DNA from: Nitrospira sp. ST-bin5 | Lineage (GTDB): Bacteria > Nitrospirota > Nitrospiria > Nitrospirales > Nitrospiraceae | Direction: 5' to 3' | Length of the DNA: 64,000 bases | NCBI GenBank assembly: GCA_002083555.1 | Contig: MSXN01000009.1 | Location: forward strand, 1 to 64,000 | Shown here: positions 25,047 to 34,244 of the stretch, one piece after another | Numbering within the stretch: the first letter of the stretch is position 1 | How the letters are laid out: every line of letters starts with the position of its first letter | Translations under genes and position numbers: made by a program | The notes under the pieces: generated by a model | Database searches by the model: none | Seen by the model: only the letters and a program-made list of their open reading frames with translations | Told to the model about the DNA's origin: nothing

Positions 25047-25811
25047 ATGGGAACGCTCGTTCGCCCTTTTGTATTCGCCTGGCACTTCCTGACCGGGATT
25101 CCGTTGAGCCATGCCTTGCACGAACCGACCGCTGTCGAACTTGCGAGGTCGATGGCCTGGTACCCGGTGGTTGGCTTGCTGATCGGCGGCGGATTGGTTC
25201 TTGCCGACGCGGGTTTGTCGAGGGTATTCGACCAGGCGGTGGTGAACGTCTTGTTGATCGTCTTGGCGGTGATCGTGACGCGCGGATTGCATCAGGATGG
25301 GCTCGCTGACACGCTGGACGGATTGGCGGGAGGGAAGACGCCTGCCGCCCGGCTGCCGATCATGCGCGATCCTCGTATCGGTGCCATTGGTGCCACGGGC
25401 CTCTTCCTCTCATTACTGCTGCGTTATGCGGGACTGATGGCACTGCCTCAGGCGATGCGAGTTCCTGCGCTCCTTTGTATGCCGGCCATCGGGCGGTGGG
25501 CGATGGCGACCCTGGCCTGGGCCTCTCCCTATGCGCGCGCCGAAGGAGGATTGGCCGCTTCGTTCCTGACGTATCTTTCCTGGCCCCATGTCGTCGTTGG
25601 AACGGGGGTACTCGCCGCAGGACTGGGCTGGGCGTGCGGACTGTTGAGTGCTGCGGCGATTCTCCTGGGCGGATCACTGGTGGTGTGTGCGTTGTGGGCC
25701 GGGTGCCGCTTGTGGTTCGGCGGGGTTACCGGAGATACGTTGGGCGCGACGAACGAAGTGATTGAAATCCTGTTCCTGCTCCTGGCCCCGTCACTGCTGT
25801 TACTTTCATGA
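25047..25811 (+). CDS. cobS: Adenosylcobinamide-GDP ribazoletransferase (cobalamin synthase)
   Basis: A 254-residue polytopic inner-membrane enzyme joining adenosylcobinamide-GDP and alpha-ribazole (phosphate). It has FAWHFLTGIPLSH and the conserved GLHQDGLADTLDGLAGG with its acidic metal ligands, then IMRDPRIGAIGATGLFLSLLLRYAGL and a C-terminal GGVTGDTLGATNEV. It overlaps cbiB by 4 bases. Confidence 0.95.
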   Translation: MGTLVRPFVFAWHFLTGIPLSHALHEPTAVELARSMAWYPVVGLLIGGGLVLADAGLSRVFDQAVVNVLLIVLAVIVTRGLHQDGLADTLDGLAGGKTPAARLPIMRDPRIGAIGATGLFLSLLLRYAGLMALPQAMRVPALLCMPAIGRWAMATLAWASPYARAEGGLAASFLTYLSWPHVVVGTGVLAAGLGWACGLLSAAAILLGGSLVVCALWAGCRLWFGGVTGDTLGATNEVIEILFLLLAPSLLLLS

Positions 25812-26764
25812 CAGGGAATGAACTGGTGCTCGTGGCAGGCCTCGATCTGATGGTAGGCGATCCCCGCTGGTTTCCGCATCCGGTTCGCGGGATGGGTCAG
25901 GTCATTGGATGGTACGACTACGGTATAAGAGGACTGTGCCGGAGTCCTCTCGCGTTGCGTCTTGCAGGGTTGATCCTCGCGTTAGGGTTGCCGGCGGCGG
26001 TCTATCTGGTGGTATGGGGGATGGTGGCGCAAGCCGGGGCCGTGGCGGATTGGCTTGAGACTGCGGTGACGATCGCCCTGGCATCAACGACGCTTGCTGG
26101 ACGTGATCTGTGGGATCATGCGCAGGCCGTGAAGAAGCCGTTGCAGCGGGGAGATATTGCCGATGCGCGTCTGGCCGTGGCAAAAATTGTGGGGCGAGAT
26201 GTGGGACAGCTGTCTGAATCTGAAGTCGTTCGCGCGACTGTCGAGACCGTGGCGGAGAGCACAGCGGACGGAGTGATCTCGCCGCTGTTCTTCCTTGTGA
26301 TCGGCGGTCCGCCGCTGGCCTTGGCCTACAAGGCGGTGAATACGCTGGACTCCATGGTTGGCCATCGGGATGAACGATACGTCGATTTCGGGTGGGCCTC
26401 CGCCAGGCTGGACGACGTGGCGAATTGGATTCCCGCTCGTGTGACGGCTCTGTTATTTATCGCTGCGGCAGGTTTGCGTACAGGAAGTGGTGACCGGATT
26501 CGAAATGGCTGGCGCGTGGTATGGCGTGATGGGGGCAAGCATCCCAGCCCGAATAGCGGAAGACCTGAGGCGGCAATGGCTGGTGTGTTGGGTGTGCGGC
26601 TGGGCGGGACGAACTATTATGATGGGGTCGCGAATGACCGTCCGATCCTTGGCGATGGGCGGCGAGAGTTGGTCGTCGAGGACATCACGCTCGCCGCTCA
26701 ATTGATGGCGTTGGCGAGTGTGTTGGGCGTGATGATCGGGGCGGGAATATTGTGGCTCGAGTAA
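25808..26764 (+). CDS. cbiB: Adenosylcobinamide-phosphate synthase
   Basis: A 318-residue membrane protein that attaches aminopropanol (phosphate) to adenosylcobyric acid. Characteristic blocks are LDLMVGDPRWFPHPVRGMGQVIGWYD, VAESTADGVISPLFFLVIGGPPLALAYKAVNTLDSMVGHRDERY, and the C-terminal LGVRLGGTNYYDG. It overlaps cobS and the next gene, forming an unbroken coupled run. Confidence 0.95.
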   Translation: MTGNELVLVAGLDLMVGDPRWFPHPVRGMGQVIGWYDYGIRGLCRSPLALRLAGLILALGLPAAVYLVVWGMVAQAGAVADWLETAVTIALASTTLAGRDLWDHAQAVKKPLQRGDIADARLAVAKIVGRDVGQLSESEVVRATVETVAESTADGVISPLFFLVIGGPPLALAYKAVNTLDSMVGHRDERYVDFGWASARLDDVANWIPARVTALLFIAAAGLRTGSGDRIRNGWRVVWRDGGKHPSPNSGRPEAAMAGVLGVRLGGTNYYDGVANDRPILGDGRRELVVEDITLAAQLMALASVLGVMIGAGILWLE

Positions 26765-27864
26765 AGAAATCCGTTCACGGCGGCGATGTGTATGCGGCGT
26801 CGCGCGAGCTCGGGCGGGAAGTCATCGAGCTTATCGATTTCAGCGCGAGTATCAATCCACTGGGGCCTTCTCCGAAAGTCTGGCGCGCCATCACCGGGGC
26901 CCGTCATCTCGTCCCGCATTATCCCGACCCTGAGTGCTGGGATCTTCGTCAGGCTCTGGCCACTCGGTGGCACGTCAAACCTGGACAGATTCTGGTGGGA
27001 AACGGCTCGATAGAATTGATCCATGCCCTTCCGCGGGCGCTCAAGATCAATCACCTATTGCTGGTCCAACCGACATTCTCCGAGTATGCCGCGTCGATGG
27101 CGCGGGCCGGCGGGTGCGTCACGACGGTGTGTGCAGATCGAGATGAACAGTATGCGTTGCCCATCGATCATCTGTGCCGGTTACTGGAACGGCCGACAAA
27201 GGGATCTCGGACGCTCGATGGGATCTTGTTGTGCAATCCCAATAGTCCGACGGGGCAGGCTTGCGGGGCTGATGAGGTGATGAAGCTGGCGCGCGCCGCG
27301 CAGCGACGGGGTGTCTGGTTGATTGTCGATGAAACGTTCGCAGACTATTCCCCGGAACGGTCTATCCTTCCGCTGAGGTCAGCATGGTCCAGGGTGGTGG
27401 TGTTACGGAGCCTGACAAAATTCTATGGATTGCCTGGATTACGGGTTGGGTATGCGGTCGCGGCTCCTACCGTTATCCAACAATTGCGCAGTGAATTATC
27501 GCCCTGGTCCGTCAATGCCATGGGACAGGTGGCCGCATTGGCTGCGTTGTACGATACGGCTCATGCGAAGAAGAGCCTCCAGTTCGTGGTGAAAGAGCGG
27601 TCTAGAATGGCCAAAGCACTTGCCGGATTGCCGGGATGCACCCTGTTTCCGGCGCACGCAAATTTCCTCTTTATGGAATTGCCGCGTGGATGGCATGGGG
27701 GAAAGCTGACTGAACAGTTGAGGCGTGAGGGATTACTCATTCGAGATTGTTCGGCTGTTCCTGGGGCAAATCGTCGCTCGATCAGGATCGCAGTCAGGTC
27801 TCGAGAGGATAACGATCGGCTCTTGAAATCCCTCTCTCGGGTGTTGAGCGAAAAGCAGTCATGA
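26752..27864 (+). CDS. cobD: L-threonine-O-3-phosphate decarboxylase (CobD/CobC family)
   Basis: A 370-residue fold type I PLP enzyme in the histidinol-phosphate aminotransferase group, starting with GTG 26752 within the cbiB end. It has HGGDVYAASRELG and DFSASINPLGPS at the N-terminus, NPNSPTGQA, VDETFADYSPE, and the PLP lysine in LRSLTKFYGLPGLRVGYA. In this context it should supply aminopropanol phosphate for CbiB. Sequence alone does not exclude an aminotransferase, but the B12 operon decides the call. Confidence 0.88.
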   Translation: MARVKKSVHGGDVYAASRELGREVIELIDFSASINPLGPSPKVWRAITGARHLVPHYPDPECWDLRQALATRWHVKPGQILVGNGSIELIHALPRALKINHLLLVQPTFSEYAASMARAGGCVTTVCADRDEQYALPIDHLCRLLERPTKGSRTLDGILLCNPNSPTGQACGADEVMKLARAAQRRGVWLIVDETFADYSPERSILPLRSAWSRVVVLRSLTKFYGLPGLRVGYAVAAPTVIQQLRSELSPWSVNAMGQVAALAALYDTAHAKKSLQFVVKERSRMAKALAGLPGCTLFPAHANFLFMELPRGWHGGKLTEQLRREGLLIRDCSAVPGANRRSIRIAVRSREDNDRLLKSLSRVLSEKQS

Positions 27865-28589
27865 CACAAGGACGGTCATCACGCATGCAGACCCGGTATC
27901 GAGTGACGGAGCAGACGCTGGTCATTGATCTCGGAGGCAAGAGGCGAGTGCTCTCTTCAGCACCGCAAGGCGGCGGACTCACTTCTGCGTCGTATATTCT
28001 GAATCACCAGGTGGAGTCGAATTCGATCTCGAATACGCATCCTAGATCTCACAGTGACCCTGCTCGGGCACTTCGGCGGCTCGCTATCAGGCTCGGAGTG
28101 AAGCAGGAAGCGGTTGGACTCATGACGGCCGTCCCGATGAAACAGTTGGTCACGGCCAGAGTTTCGTCTGAGGCCCTCTGGGTTGAGTGTTTTGCGACCG
28201 TCGGTGTGACGAATGCAGTGAAGGCGGGGGAGCGGCCGAAGACCGACGTCCGTCGAACCGAAGCCACAAAGCCGGGGACGATCAATCTCATTCTGGTCAC
28301 GAATGTGTCTCTGTCGAACGCGGCGATGGTCGGGGCGGTGCAAGTGGCTACGGAGAGTAAGACAGGTGTCTTGAGAGATCATGCCGTCCCGAGTTGGACG
28401 GGGCAGCCTGGTGCCACCGGGACCGGGACCGACGCTGTGGTGGTTGCCTGCCGGCTACGGGGACAGGGGCCCTGGCAACCCTATAGTGGTACTCATACCA
28501 TGATCGGTGCCTTAATCGGGCAGGCCGTCGCACGGTGTGTGACTCGGGGATTAGCGAAAGCGAAGCAATGGCAGGAACGGCACACATGA
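27861..28589 (+). CDS. cbiZ: Adenosylcobinamide amidohydrolase
   Basis: A 242-residue CbiZ-family protein: RVLSSAPQGGGLTSASYILNHQV, VGLMTAVPMKQLVTA, VTNAVKAGE, INLILVTNVSLSNAAMVGAVQVATESKT, and the C-terminal TGTGTDAVVVACRLRGQGPWQPYSGTHTMIGALIGQAV. CbiZ strips the aminopropanol arm from cobinamides or pseudocobalamin to regenerate cobyric acid, which is salvage remodelling. It overlaps cobD by 4 bases and cobQ at its end. Confidence 0.92.
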   Translation: MTQGRSSRMQTRYRVTEQTLVIDLGGKRRVLSSAPQGGGLTSASYILNHQVESNSISNTHPRSHSDPARALRRLAIRLGVKQEAVGLMTAVPMKQLVTARVSSEALWVECFATVGVTNAVKAGERPKTDVRRTEATKPGTINLILVTNVSLSNAAMVGAVQVATESKTGVLRDHAVPSWTGQPGATGTGTDAVVVACRLRGQGPWQPYSGTHTMIGALIGQAVARCVTRGLAKAKQWQERHT

Positions 28590-30124
28590 GAGCACGGGCA
28601 CTTGCGGTGTTAGGAACAGGATCGGACGTCGGGAAGAGTCTGATTACGGCCGGGTTGTGCCGACTCTTTCTCCGAGCCGGTATCAAGGTGGCGCCCTTTA
28701 AAGCGCAGAACATGTCGAATAATTCCTTCGTGACGCCGGACGGGAAAGAAATCGGGCGTGCCCAGGCGTTGCAGGCGCAGGCCTGTGGTCTCGATCCCGA
28801 CGCCGATATGAACCCGATCTTGATGAAGCCGGAATCGGATCGAAGTGCGCAGATCGTCGTGCAAGGGAAGGTCTGGGGCAAGGCGGAAGCCCGAACATAT
28901 TTTGAGCAGCGGACAGAGTTGGCCGAACGAGTGCAAGAGAGCTACGGTCGATTGTCTGCTCAATATGACGCCGTGATCATTGAGGGAGCCGGGAGTGCGG
29001 CCGAAATGAATTTAAGAGACCGTGATCTGGCGAATTGGTCGGCCGTCGAACTGGCGGATGCGCGAGTTGTCCTGGTGGCGGACATCGATCGAGGCGGTGT
29101 ATTTGCGCAGGTCATCGGCACACTGGACCTGCTGGCTTCCCATGAGCGCACGCGGGTCGTCGGGGTTATCATCAACAAATTTCGGGGCGATGCCAGCTTG
29201 TTCATTGACGGAGTGCGGTTTATCGAACAGCGAACTGGCCTTCCTGTTCTAGGGGTTGTGCCCATGTTGCGGGGCCTGATCTTGGATCAGGAGGATGCCG
29301 TTGACGTCGAGGCCCATCGCCATGCGGTGTTTGCCAAGGACCGAGTCAACATCGCGGTGGTCTTGTTACCGCGTATGAGTAACTTCACCGATTTCAACCC
29401 GCTGATTGCGGAGCCTGATGTCGTGGTTCGCTATGCTGCGACGTCGGCAGATCTTGATGGCGCCGATGTGATCGTGATTCCAGGGAGTAAGAACACGATC
29501 GACGATCTCGCATACCTCCGTCAGTCCGGGATGGCAGCATCGATTGGTCGCCATGCGAGTGACGGGGCTGAGGTTGTTGGCATCTGTGGTGGGTATCAGA
29601 TGCTAGGGCGGAACATTGCGGATCCTGACGGGGTCGAAGCTGGGGGGGAGATTGAAGGGTTTGGGTTATTAGATGTGACGACCAGGCTTGCGTCGACCAA
29701 GACGACGCAATGGATCGAGGGGGAGTCTCTGGAACTCGAGCCGCAACGCAGTTTGCCAATTCGAGGGTATTGGATTCATATGGGGCAGACGACCCGATGT
29801 GGAGTGCGATCCTGTTTTCATGTTCGCTCCATCGGGGGAGAGGCCGGACAGCCGGAGGGAGGGGGAGAGGCGGAGTCTGATGGAGCCGTGAACGAAACCG
29901 GTTTGATATGGGGTACCTATGTTCATGGCGTATTCGATCTTCCCGACTTCAGACGCGCCTGGATTAACCGCATTCGTGGTCGAAAGTCGCTCCCGTCTTT
30001 GGTAGACGGAGTCTCGCGGGATATATCTCAGACACTCGCCAGTCAGCTCGATGCATGGGCTGATCATCTGCAGCTACATCTTGATCTCAGGCCGCTCATC
30101 CAGGCGGTTTCCACTCGACTCTAA
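28568..30124 (+). CDS. cobQ: Cobyric acid synthase
   Basis: A 518-residue amidotransferase (from ATG 28568; ATG 28586 is possible) that amidates positions b, d, e and g. It has the N-terminal ATPase core VLGTGSDVGKSLITAGLCRLF, FKAQNMSNNSFVTPDGKEIGRAQALQAQA, IIEGAGSAAEMNLRDRDLANW, and the glutaminase domain with Cys in VVGICGGYQMLG and His in YVHGVFD. It ends the cobalamin run. Only late amidation enzymes are visible, so ring synthesis must be encoded elsewhere or replaced by salvage. Confidence 0.95.
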   Translation: MAGTAHMRARALAVLGTGSDVGKSLITAGLCRLFLRAGIKVAPFKAQNMSNNSFVTPDGKEIGRAQALQAQACGLDPDADMNPILMKPESDRSAQIVVQGKVWGKAEARTYFEQRTELAERVQESYGRLSAQYDAVIIEGAGSAAEMNLRDRDLANWSAVELADARVVLVADIDRGGVFAQVIGTLDLLASHERTRVVGVIINKFRGDASLFIDGVRFIEQRTGLPVLGVVPMLRGLILDQEDAVDVEAHRHAVFAKDRVNIAVVLLPRMSNFTDFNPLIAEPDVVVRYAATSADLDGADVIVIPGSKNTIDDLAYLRQSGMAASIGRHASDGAEVVGICGGYQMLGRNIADPDGVEAGGEIEGFGLLDVTTRLASTKTTQWIEGESLELEPQRSLPIRGYWIHMGQTTRCGVRSCFHVRSIGGEAGQPEGGGEAESDGAVNETGLIWGTYVHGVFDLPDFRRAWINRIRGRKSLPSLVDGVSRDISQTLASQLDAWADHLQLHLDLRPLIQAVSTRL

Positions 30125-30526
30125 CGCGCACCTCTGTTCTCTCCAGCTTTCTGCGGTCTTGGTGATCATTCAGTAACAAGAATTGTCACTTGGTGCACAG
30201 CTGTGCACAGACCTCAGCAATCTGAGGCGAGGGTATCCTTCTGTCCGCGTCGCTCACAATTCTGGCAGATATGGCAGCATTTGAACGCATTCTTCTGTCG
30301 AGTGTCTTTGCTGATTCTCTCTCACTCATCCCGGCACAATAGTTGCCATTCTTCTCATGTTGTTCTCGGTTGCGGTCTCCGCACGTCCGTGTCGTCCAAC
30401 TTGTGCGAAGACGCAGTGGATGAAAGGGGTTGCCGATTTTCATCGATTTCTTGCGAATGAAAAGCAAGCGACTACACTTGGGCGTGAACCACTAGACGAG
30501 CCAGTCTTGAAGGAGGAGGGGATCCT
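30125..30526. promoter_or_regulatory. Intergenic region with palindromes and a promoter
   Basis: This 400-base gap holds a perfect 16-bp palindrome GTGCACAGCTGTGCAC (30193-30208) and a hairpin CCTCAG-CAAT-CTGAGG (30212-30227) soon after cobQ. Near its end is a plausible promoter, TTGCGA (30451-30456) and TACACT (30473-30478) 16 bases apart, with a GGAGG ribosome site before 30527. I see no gene in it. Confidence 0.5.
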
Positions 30527-31261
30527 ATGAAGGCACAGTTAACATCACTCATTCTTGGTGCGGCGATGTGTGCGACGGTGATAGGGGTGCCATCGTTCGC
30601 TCGCGCCGGCGATGAGAGTGAGACTGCGGAATTGTTGATCGCACTGTTGAAATCCGGCCGCGCGGTGGTGTCGGAACATCAGGCACTGATTAACGATCCC
30701 AGCAAAGGCAATAAGGGATTCACCGACGAATTTCTGGCCCATCAGGTCATTGAGAAGTTTAAGGCAAAGACGCGCGTGGATCTGAGTCGCCCGAATGGAG
30801 TCCCGCAGAGCGCCGTCCTCCTGGCACTGCTCGAGGCGGAACGTGAAGTGGTGTTGGAAGGGCAGCCGGTGATCAATAAGCAGGGCGTCGCCTTCAAGGG
30901 ATTTATTCCAGCGGTGTTCGCTCGAAAGTCAGGAGAAAAATTCTACAAAAAAACCGGTATTCGATTGAAATTAACGGGAACCGATTATCGTTACCCTGGC
31001 AACAAGCCGGATGATTTTGAAGCGGAAGTACTTCGAATGTTCGGAGATTCCCGCCATCCGAAGGGACAACAATATGCGAAGGCGACGATGGTCGGGGGCA
31101 AGCCGGTGATGCGCGTCATGGATCCTGAATATGCCGGACCAACCTGCCTCACCTGCCATGGGGGGCCGAAAGGGGAACGGGATATTACCGGAACGAGAAA
31201 AGAAGGATGGAAAGAGGGAGACCTTGCCGGCGCAATCAGCGTCGTGGTGCCGATGCGGTAG
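30527..31261 (+). CDS. DUF3365 (Tll0287-like) c-type haem protein
   Basis: A 244-residue exported protein. A signal peptide ends near FARAGD. Residues of about 32-82 and 95-150 are two similar units: LLIALLKSGRAVVSEHQALIN...KGF...FKAKTRVDL and LLALLEAEREVVLEGQPVIN...KGF...FYKKTGIRL. The C-terminal third is the Tll0287-like/DUF3365 haem domain with a single CLTCHGG haem c motif, LKLTGTDYRYPGNKPDDFE upstream and SVVVPMR at the end. Such domains are putative redox or gas sensors. It lies just before a chemosensory cluster, which suggests a sensory link. Confidence 0.8.
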   Translation: MKAQLTSLILGAAMCATVIGVPSFARAGDESETAELLIALLKSGRAVVSEHQALINDPSKGNKGFTDEFLAHQVIEKFKAKTRVDLSRPNGVPQSAVLLALLEAEREVVLEGQPVINKQGVAFKGFIPAVFARKSGEKFYKKTGIRLKLTGTDYRYPGNKPDDFEAEVLRMFGDSRHPKGQQYAKATMVGGKPVMRVMDPEYAGPTCLTCHGGPKGERDITGTRKEGWKEGDLAGAISVVVPMR

Positions 31262-31300
31262 GGGGAAGCAATCATTTATTCGAGCTGGAGGACGAGCATT

Positions 31301-31663
31301 ATGAGCAAGATCGTAGTCGTCGATGATTCGTACGCGGAGTTACAGATGATCGAAGGGTATCTAAAAGCGGCCAGCCACACCGTGGTGTCTTTTCCGAATA
31401 CGGACAAGCTGGAAGATAAGATCGTTTCAGAAAAACCTGATCTGATTGTGATGGATGTGGTCATGCCGGGGCGGAATGGCTTCCAGGCTTGCCGCGATCT
31501 GAAAGCCGATGATCGGTTTAAGAATATTCCCGTCGTGCTCTGTACGTCCAAGGGGCAGGAGAGCGACAAGTTTTGGGGGCAGCAGCAGGGTGCCAATGGA
31601 TATGTGGTGAAGCCGTTTAAGGCTGAAGATCTCTTGGCCGCCGTGAAGCGCGCGTTGAACTAA
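31301..31663 (+). CDS. Single-domain response regulator, PilH-like
   Basis: A 120-residue CheY-type receiver. It has the acidic pair in VVVDDSYAELQ, the phospho-acceptor Asp52 in LIVMDVVMPGRNGFQACR, Thr/Ser in VVLCTSKGQESDKFWGQQQGA and Lys in YVVKPF. The GQESDKFWGQQQGA loop matches PilH/PilG-type regulators of twitching motility. It is the first gene of the chemosensory cluster, 40 bases before cheW. Confidence 0.9.
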   Translation: MSKIVVVDDSYAELQMIEGYLKAASHTVVSFPNTDKLEDKIVSEKPDLIVMDVVMPGRNGFQACRDLKADDRFKNIPVVLCTSKGQESDKFWGQQQGANGYVVKPFKAEDLLAAVKRALN

Positions 31664-31703
31664 TCTTCCATACGACACCGAACCTGGTTGTTGAAGGGAA
31701 ATC

Positions 31704-32201
31704 ATGGAACCAGCTCTCAGCGCATCGCAATCTGTCGGGGCTGTCCTGGCTGACGGTGTCAAAGCACCCACTCCGTCGCGTATCTGCCTAATCACTCTCG
31801 GTGGGGAACTGTTTGCCGTTGACTTGCGCCATGTACGAGAAGTCTTTGAGCTGGAATCCGTGACACCCGTTCCTGGGATGCCGTCCACATTAGTGGGGGT
31901 GGCCAATCTTCGGGGTACGGTCATGCCCTTGGCAGATCTACGTCCGTCGCTCGGGATTCCATCGACCGCGTCACTGCCTTTCGTGGTGGTTGTCCGCCAT
32001 GGCCAGCAGCAGGTCGGCATTCTGATCGACGCCGTCCCTGAAATTCGTACGATCCATCCCGATGATCTGTTGAACGCGACGTCAAGGGGATTATCGGAGT
32101 CCCGGCCATTTCTTTCAGGACTGGCCAAGATTGAAGAGCGCATGAGCGGCATGGTCGATGTGCAGAAGCTCTTGGCCTGTGTGGAGGGTGTATTGAATTA
32201 G
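31704..32201 (+). CDS. CheW-like coupling protein (PilI-like)
   Basis: A 165-residue protein with a CheW fold after a short N-terminal tail: RICLITLGGELFAVDLRHVREVFELESVTPVPGMPSTLVGVANLRGTVMPLADLRPSLG, then VGILIDAVPEIRTI and FLSGLAKIEERMSGMVDVQKLL. It should couple the adjacent MCP to the CheA kinase. Its position between a PilH-like regulator and a PilJ-like receptor fits PilI. Confidence 0.92.
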   Translation: MEPALSASQSVGAVLADGVKAPTPSRICLITLGGELFAVDLRHVREVFELESVTPVPGMPSTLVGVANLRGTVMPLADLRPSLGIPSTASLPFVVVVRHGQQQVGILIDAVPEIRTIHPDDLLNATSRGLSESRPFLSGLAKIEERMSGMVDVQKLLACVEGVLN

Positions 32202-32307
32202 ATGGCCGACACGTGAGCCTGTCCGCTGAGTTGGCTGACCGCCGCTCAGGGAAACGGCGCGGCGACGATAGGAACCGATTACCCTATGGGTTGAGGAGGA
32301 GGAAGTT

Positions 32308-34194
32308 ATGGCGAGGCACATTAAGTCAGCGTGGACGATTCAGACGTGGTTCAACAATCTCAAAACACTGCCGAAGTTGATTCTCGGATTCTCTGCCGTC
32401 GGCGTCATCATGATCATGGTCGGCCTCGTGGGTCTTATCGGTTTGAGCCGGCTAAAAGCTGAGTTGCAGAATATTTACGACGGATCAACGGTGGCGCTGT
32501 CCAACACGGGAGTCAGCAGTACGAATCTCGGTCTCTATCACGACGCGTTGCTGAATGCCGGTCGGCAGACTCGGAAAAGCGACTTTGACGATGCGATCGC
32601 GCCGCTGGCCGCTCTCAAAAAACAGACACTGGAACCCTTGCAAGCCTATCAGGGGTCGGAGTTCCGCGAGTCGGCGACGGGTCGAAACGAAGCGAAGGAT
32701 ATCGCTGCGCTGAAGACAGCGTTGGCTGAATATTTCGTGTCGACCGATGGTGCAGTCAGCGCATTTGCTGATAGTTACGCTGCGTCACTCTCCGAAGATC
32801 AGAAGCAGAGCATGCGAGACCTGGGTAACCTGGCCCTCTCCGTCGAAGTCGCGAACAAGTACAGCACGGCCACGCTGCGTGTGCGAGAGTTGATGGCCAC
32901 GATTCGAGAATTGGCCAAAGAACTGAACGAGAGCGGACAGGCCGAAGCGACCCGCAGCACGAATTTGGTGTTGTTTGGAGGCCTTATCGCGCTCCTGTTC
33001 GGAGGCGCTATCGGTTACTACCTGGCCCGATATATTGCACGAAACATTGTGCACGTCGCCGATGTCGCCGAGCAAGCCGCTGCGGGTAACCTCCAGGCCC
33101 GTGCGAAGCTCGAGAGCGACGACGAGGTGGGCCACATGGCGAAAGCGTTCAACTCGATGTTGGATCGTATTACGGCCCTTGTGTCCACCGAGGAAGAGCG
33201 AGATGTGATGCAGAAGCGCTTGATGCAATTTCTTGTGTTGGTGTCTGACGTCGGTAAAGGAGACCTGACCAAGCGCGGCGAAGTCACGGCGGATATGTTC
33301 GGCAACTTGGCCGACGGATTCAATCTCATGATTCAACGGTTCGCGCAGTTGATGCGCCAAGTGCGTGAAGCGGCTGAACGGGTAAATAAATCAGCCGGGA
33401 CGCTGAGAGACAACGCCGGGCAGATGGCCGGTACGGCGAAGCATCAAGCCGACGAATCCGTCAAGACGCTGGGCGCGGTTGAACAGTTGGCGGCGTCGAT
33501 GCGGCAGGTCGCTGAAACCGCCGGGGCGTCTTCTGAATCGGCCCGCCAAGTGTTGCAAGCGACCGAGCGCGGTCGCGTGGCGGTCCAAGAAACCGTGCAG
33601 GACATGCAGAGTATCCGCGCCGCGGTGCAACGTATGTCGAAACAGGTGAAAGCCCTTGGCGACCGGTCGCTGGAAATTTCGCAGATCGTGTCGACGATTC
33701 GGGATATTGCCAATCAGACCAACCTACTGGCCTTGAACGCGGCCATTGAGGCCGCCGGTGCCGGAGAAGCGGGTGCCCGATTCGCCGTCGTCGCCGACCA
33801 GGTGAGAAAGCTTGCGGAAAGCTCGACCCAGGCCACGCGGGAAATTGCGGACCTTGTGAAAGTGATTCAAAGTGAAACGCAGGATGCCGTGGTCGCGATG
33901 GAACATGAAACTCAGGCCGTGGAAGCGGGGTCGGCTTCTGCATTGCGTACGGGTGATGTGTTCAAGGAAATTTCTACGATCGCCCAGCGTTCATCCGAAC
34001 TGGCGCAGAGCATCGCATCCTCTGCGGTTGAGCAGACCGCTTCGACCGATAAGGTGGGACGCTCGATTAAGGACTTTACCGGCGGCGCGGTGGCCACGCA
34101 GAAAGCCACGGATTCCGCGCGAGTCACCGTAGAAGATATGGCGAAGCTCGCTGAAACGCTGACGGCCTCTGTGTCGCAATTCAAACTGGTGTAG
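32308..34194 (+). CDS. Methyl-accepting chemotaxis protein, PilJ-like
   Basis: A 628-residue receptor. TM1 is about residues 24-46, the periplasmic part about 47-217 with a four-helix-like pattern, TM2 about 218-238 (NLVLFGGLIALLFGGAIGYYLA), then HAMP (about 239-292). A PilJ-type linker (VLVSDVGKGDLTKRGEVTADMFGNLADGFNLMIQR) follows, then the signalling domain with its hairpin tip IANQTNLLALNAAIEAAGAGEAGARFAVVADQVRKLAE. No C-terminal pentapeptide for CheR is visible. The ligand is unknown. Confidence 0.93.
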   Translation: MARHIKSAWTIQTWFNNLKTLPKLILGFSAVGVIMIMVGLVGLIGLSRLKAELQNIYDGSTVALSNTGVSSTNLGLYHDALLNAGRQTRKSDFDDAIAPLAALKKQTLEPLQAYQGSEFRESATGRNEAKDIAALKTALAEYFVSTDGAVSAFADSYAASLSEDQKQSMRDLGNLALSVEVANKYSTATLRVRELMATIRELAKELNESGQAEATRSTNLVLFGGLIALLFGGAIGYYLARYIARNIVHVADVAEQAAAGNLQARAKLESDDEVGHMAKAFNSMLDRITALVSTEEERDVMQKRLMQFLVLVSDVGKGDLTKRGEVTADMFGNLADGFNLMIQRFAQLMRQVREAAERVNKSAGTLRDNAGQMAGTAKHQADESVKTLGAVEQLAASMRQVAETAGASSESARQVLQATERGRVAVQETVQDMQSIRAAVQRMSKQVKALGDRSLEISQIVSTIRDIANQTNLLALNAAIEAAGAGEAGARFAVVADQVRKLAESSTQATREIADLVKVIQSETQDAVVAMEHETQAVEAGSASALRTGDVFKEISTIAQRSSELAQSIASSAVEQTASTDKVGRSIKDFTGGAVATQKATDSARVTVEDMAKLAETLTASVSQFKLV

Positions 34195-34200
34195 TCAAAT

Positions 34201-34231
34201 TACCCGGGGGATGTCCCGCATCCTCCGGGTA
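34201..34231 (+). repeat. Strong stem-loop between MCP and CheA genes
   Basis: TACCCGGGGGATG (34201-34213) pairs with CATCCTCCGGGTA (34219-34231) over 13 bp with one wobble and a 5-base loop. There is no T-run after it, so it is more likely an mRNA-processing or stability element than a terminator. Confidence 0.7.
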
Positions 34232-34244
34232 CGAAGGGTCCAGG

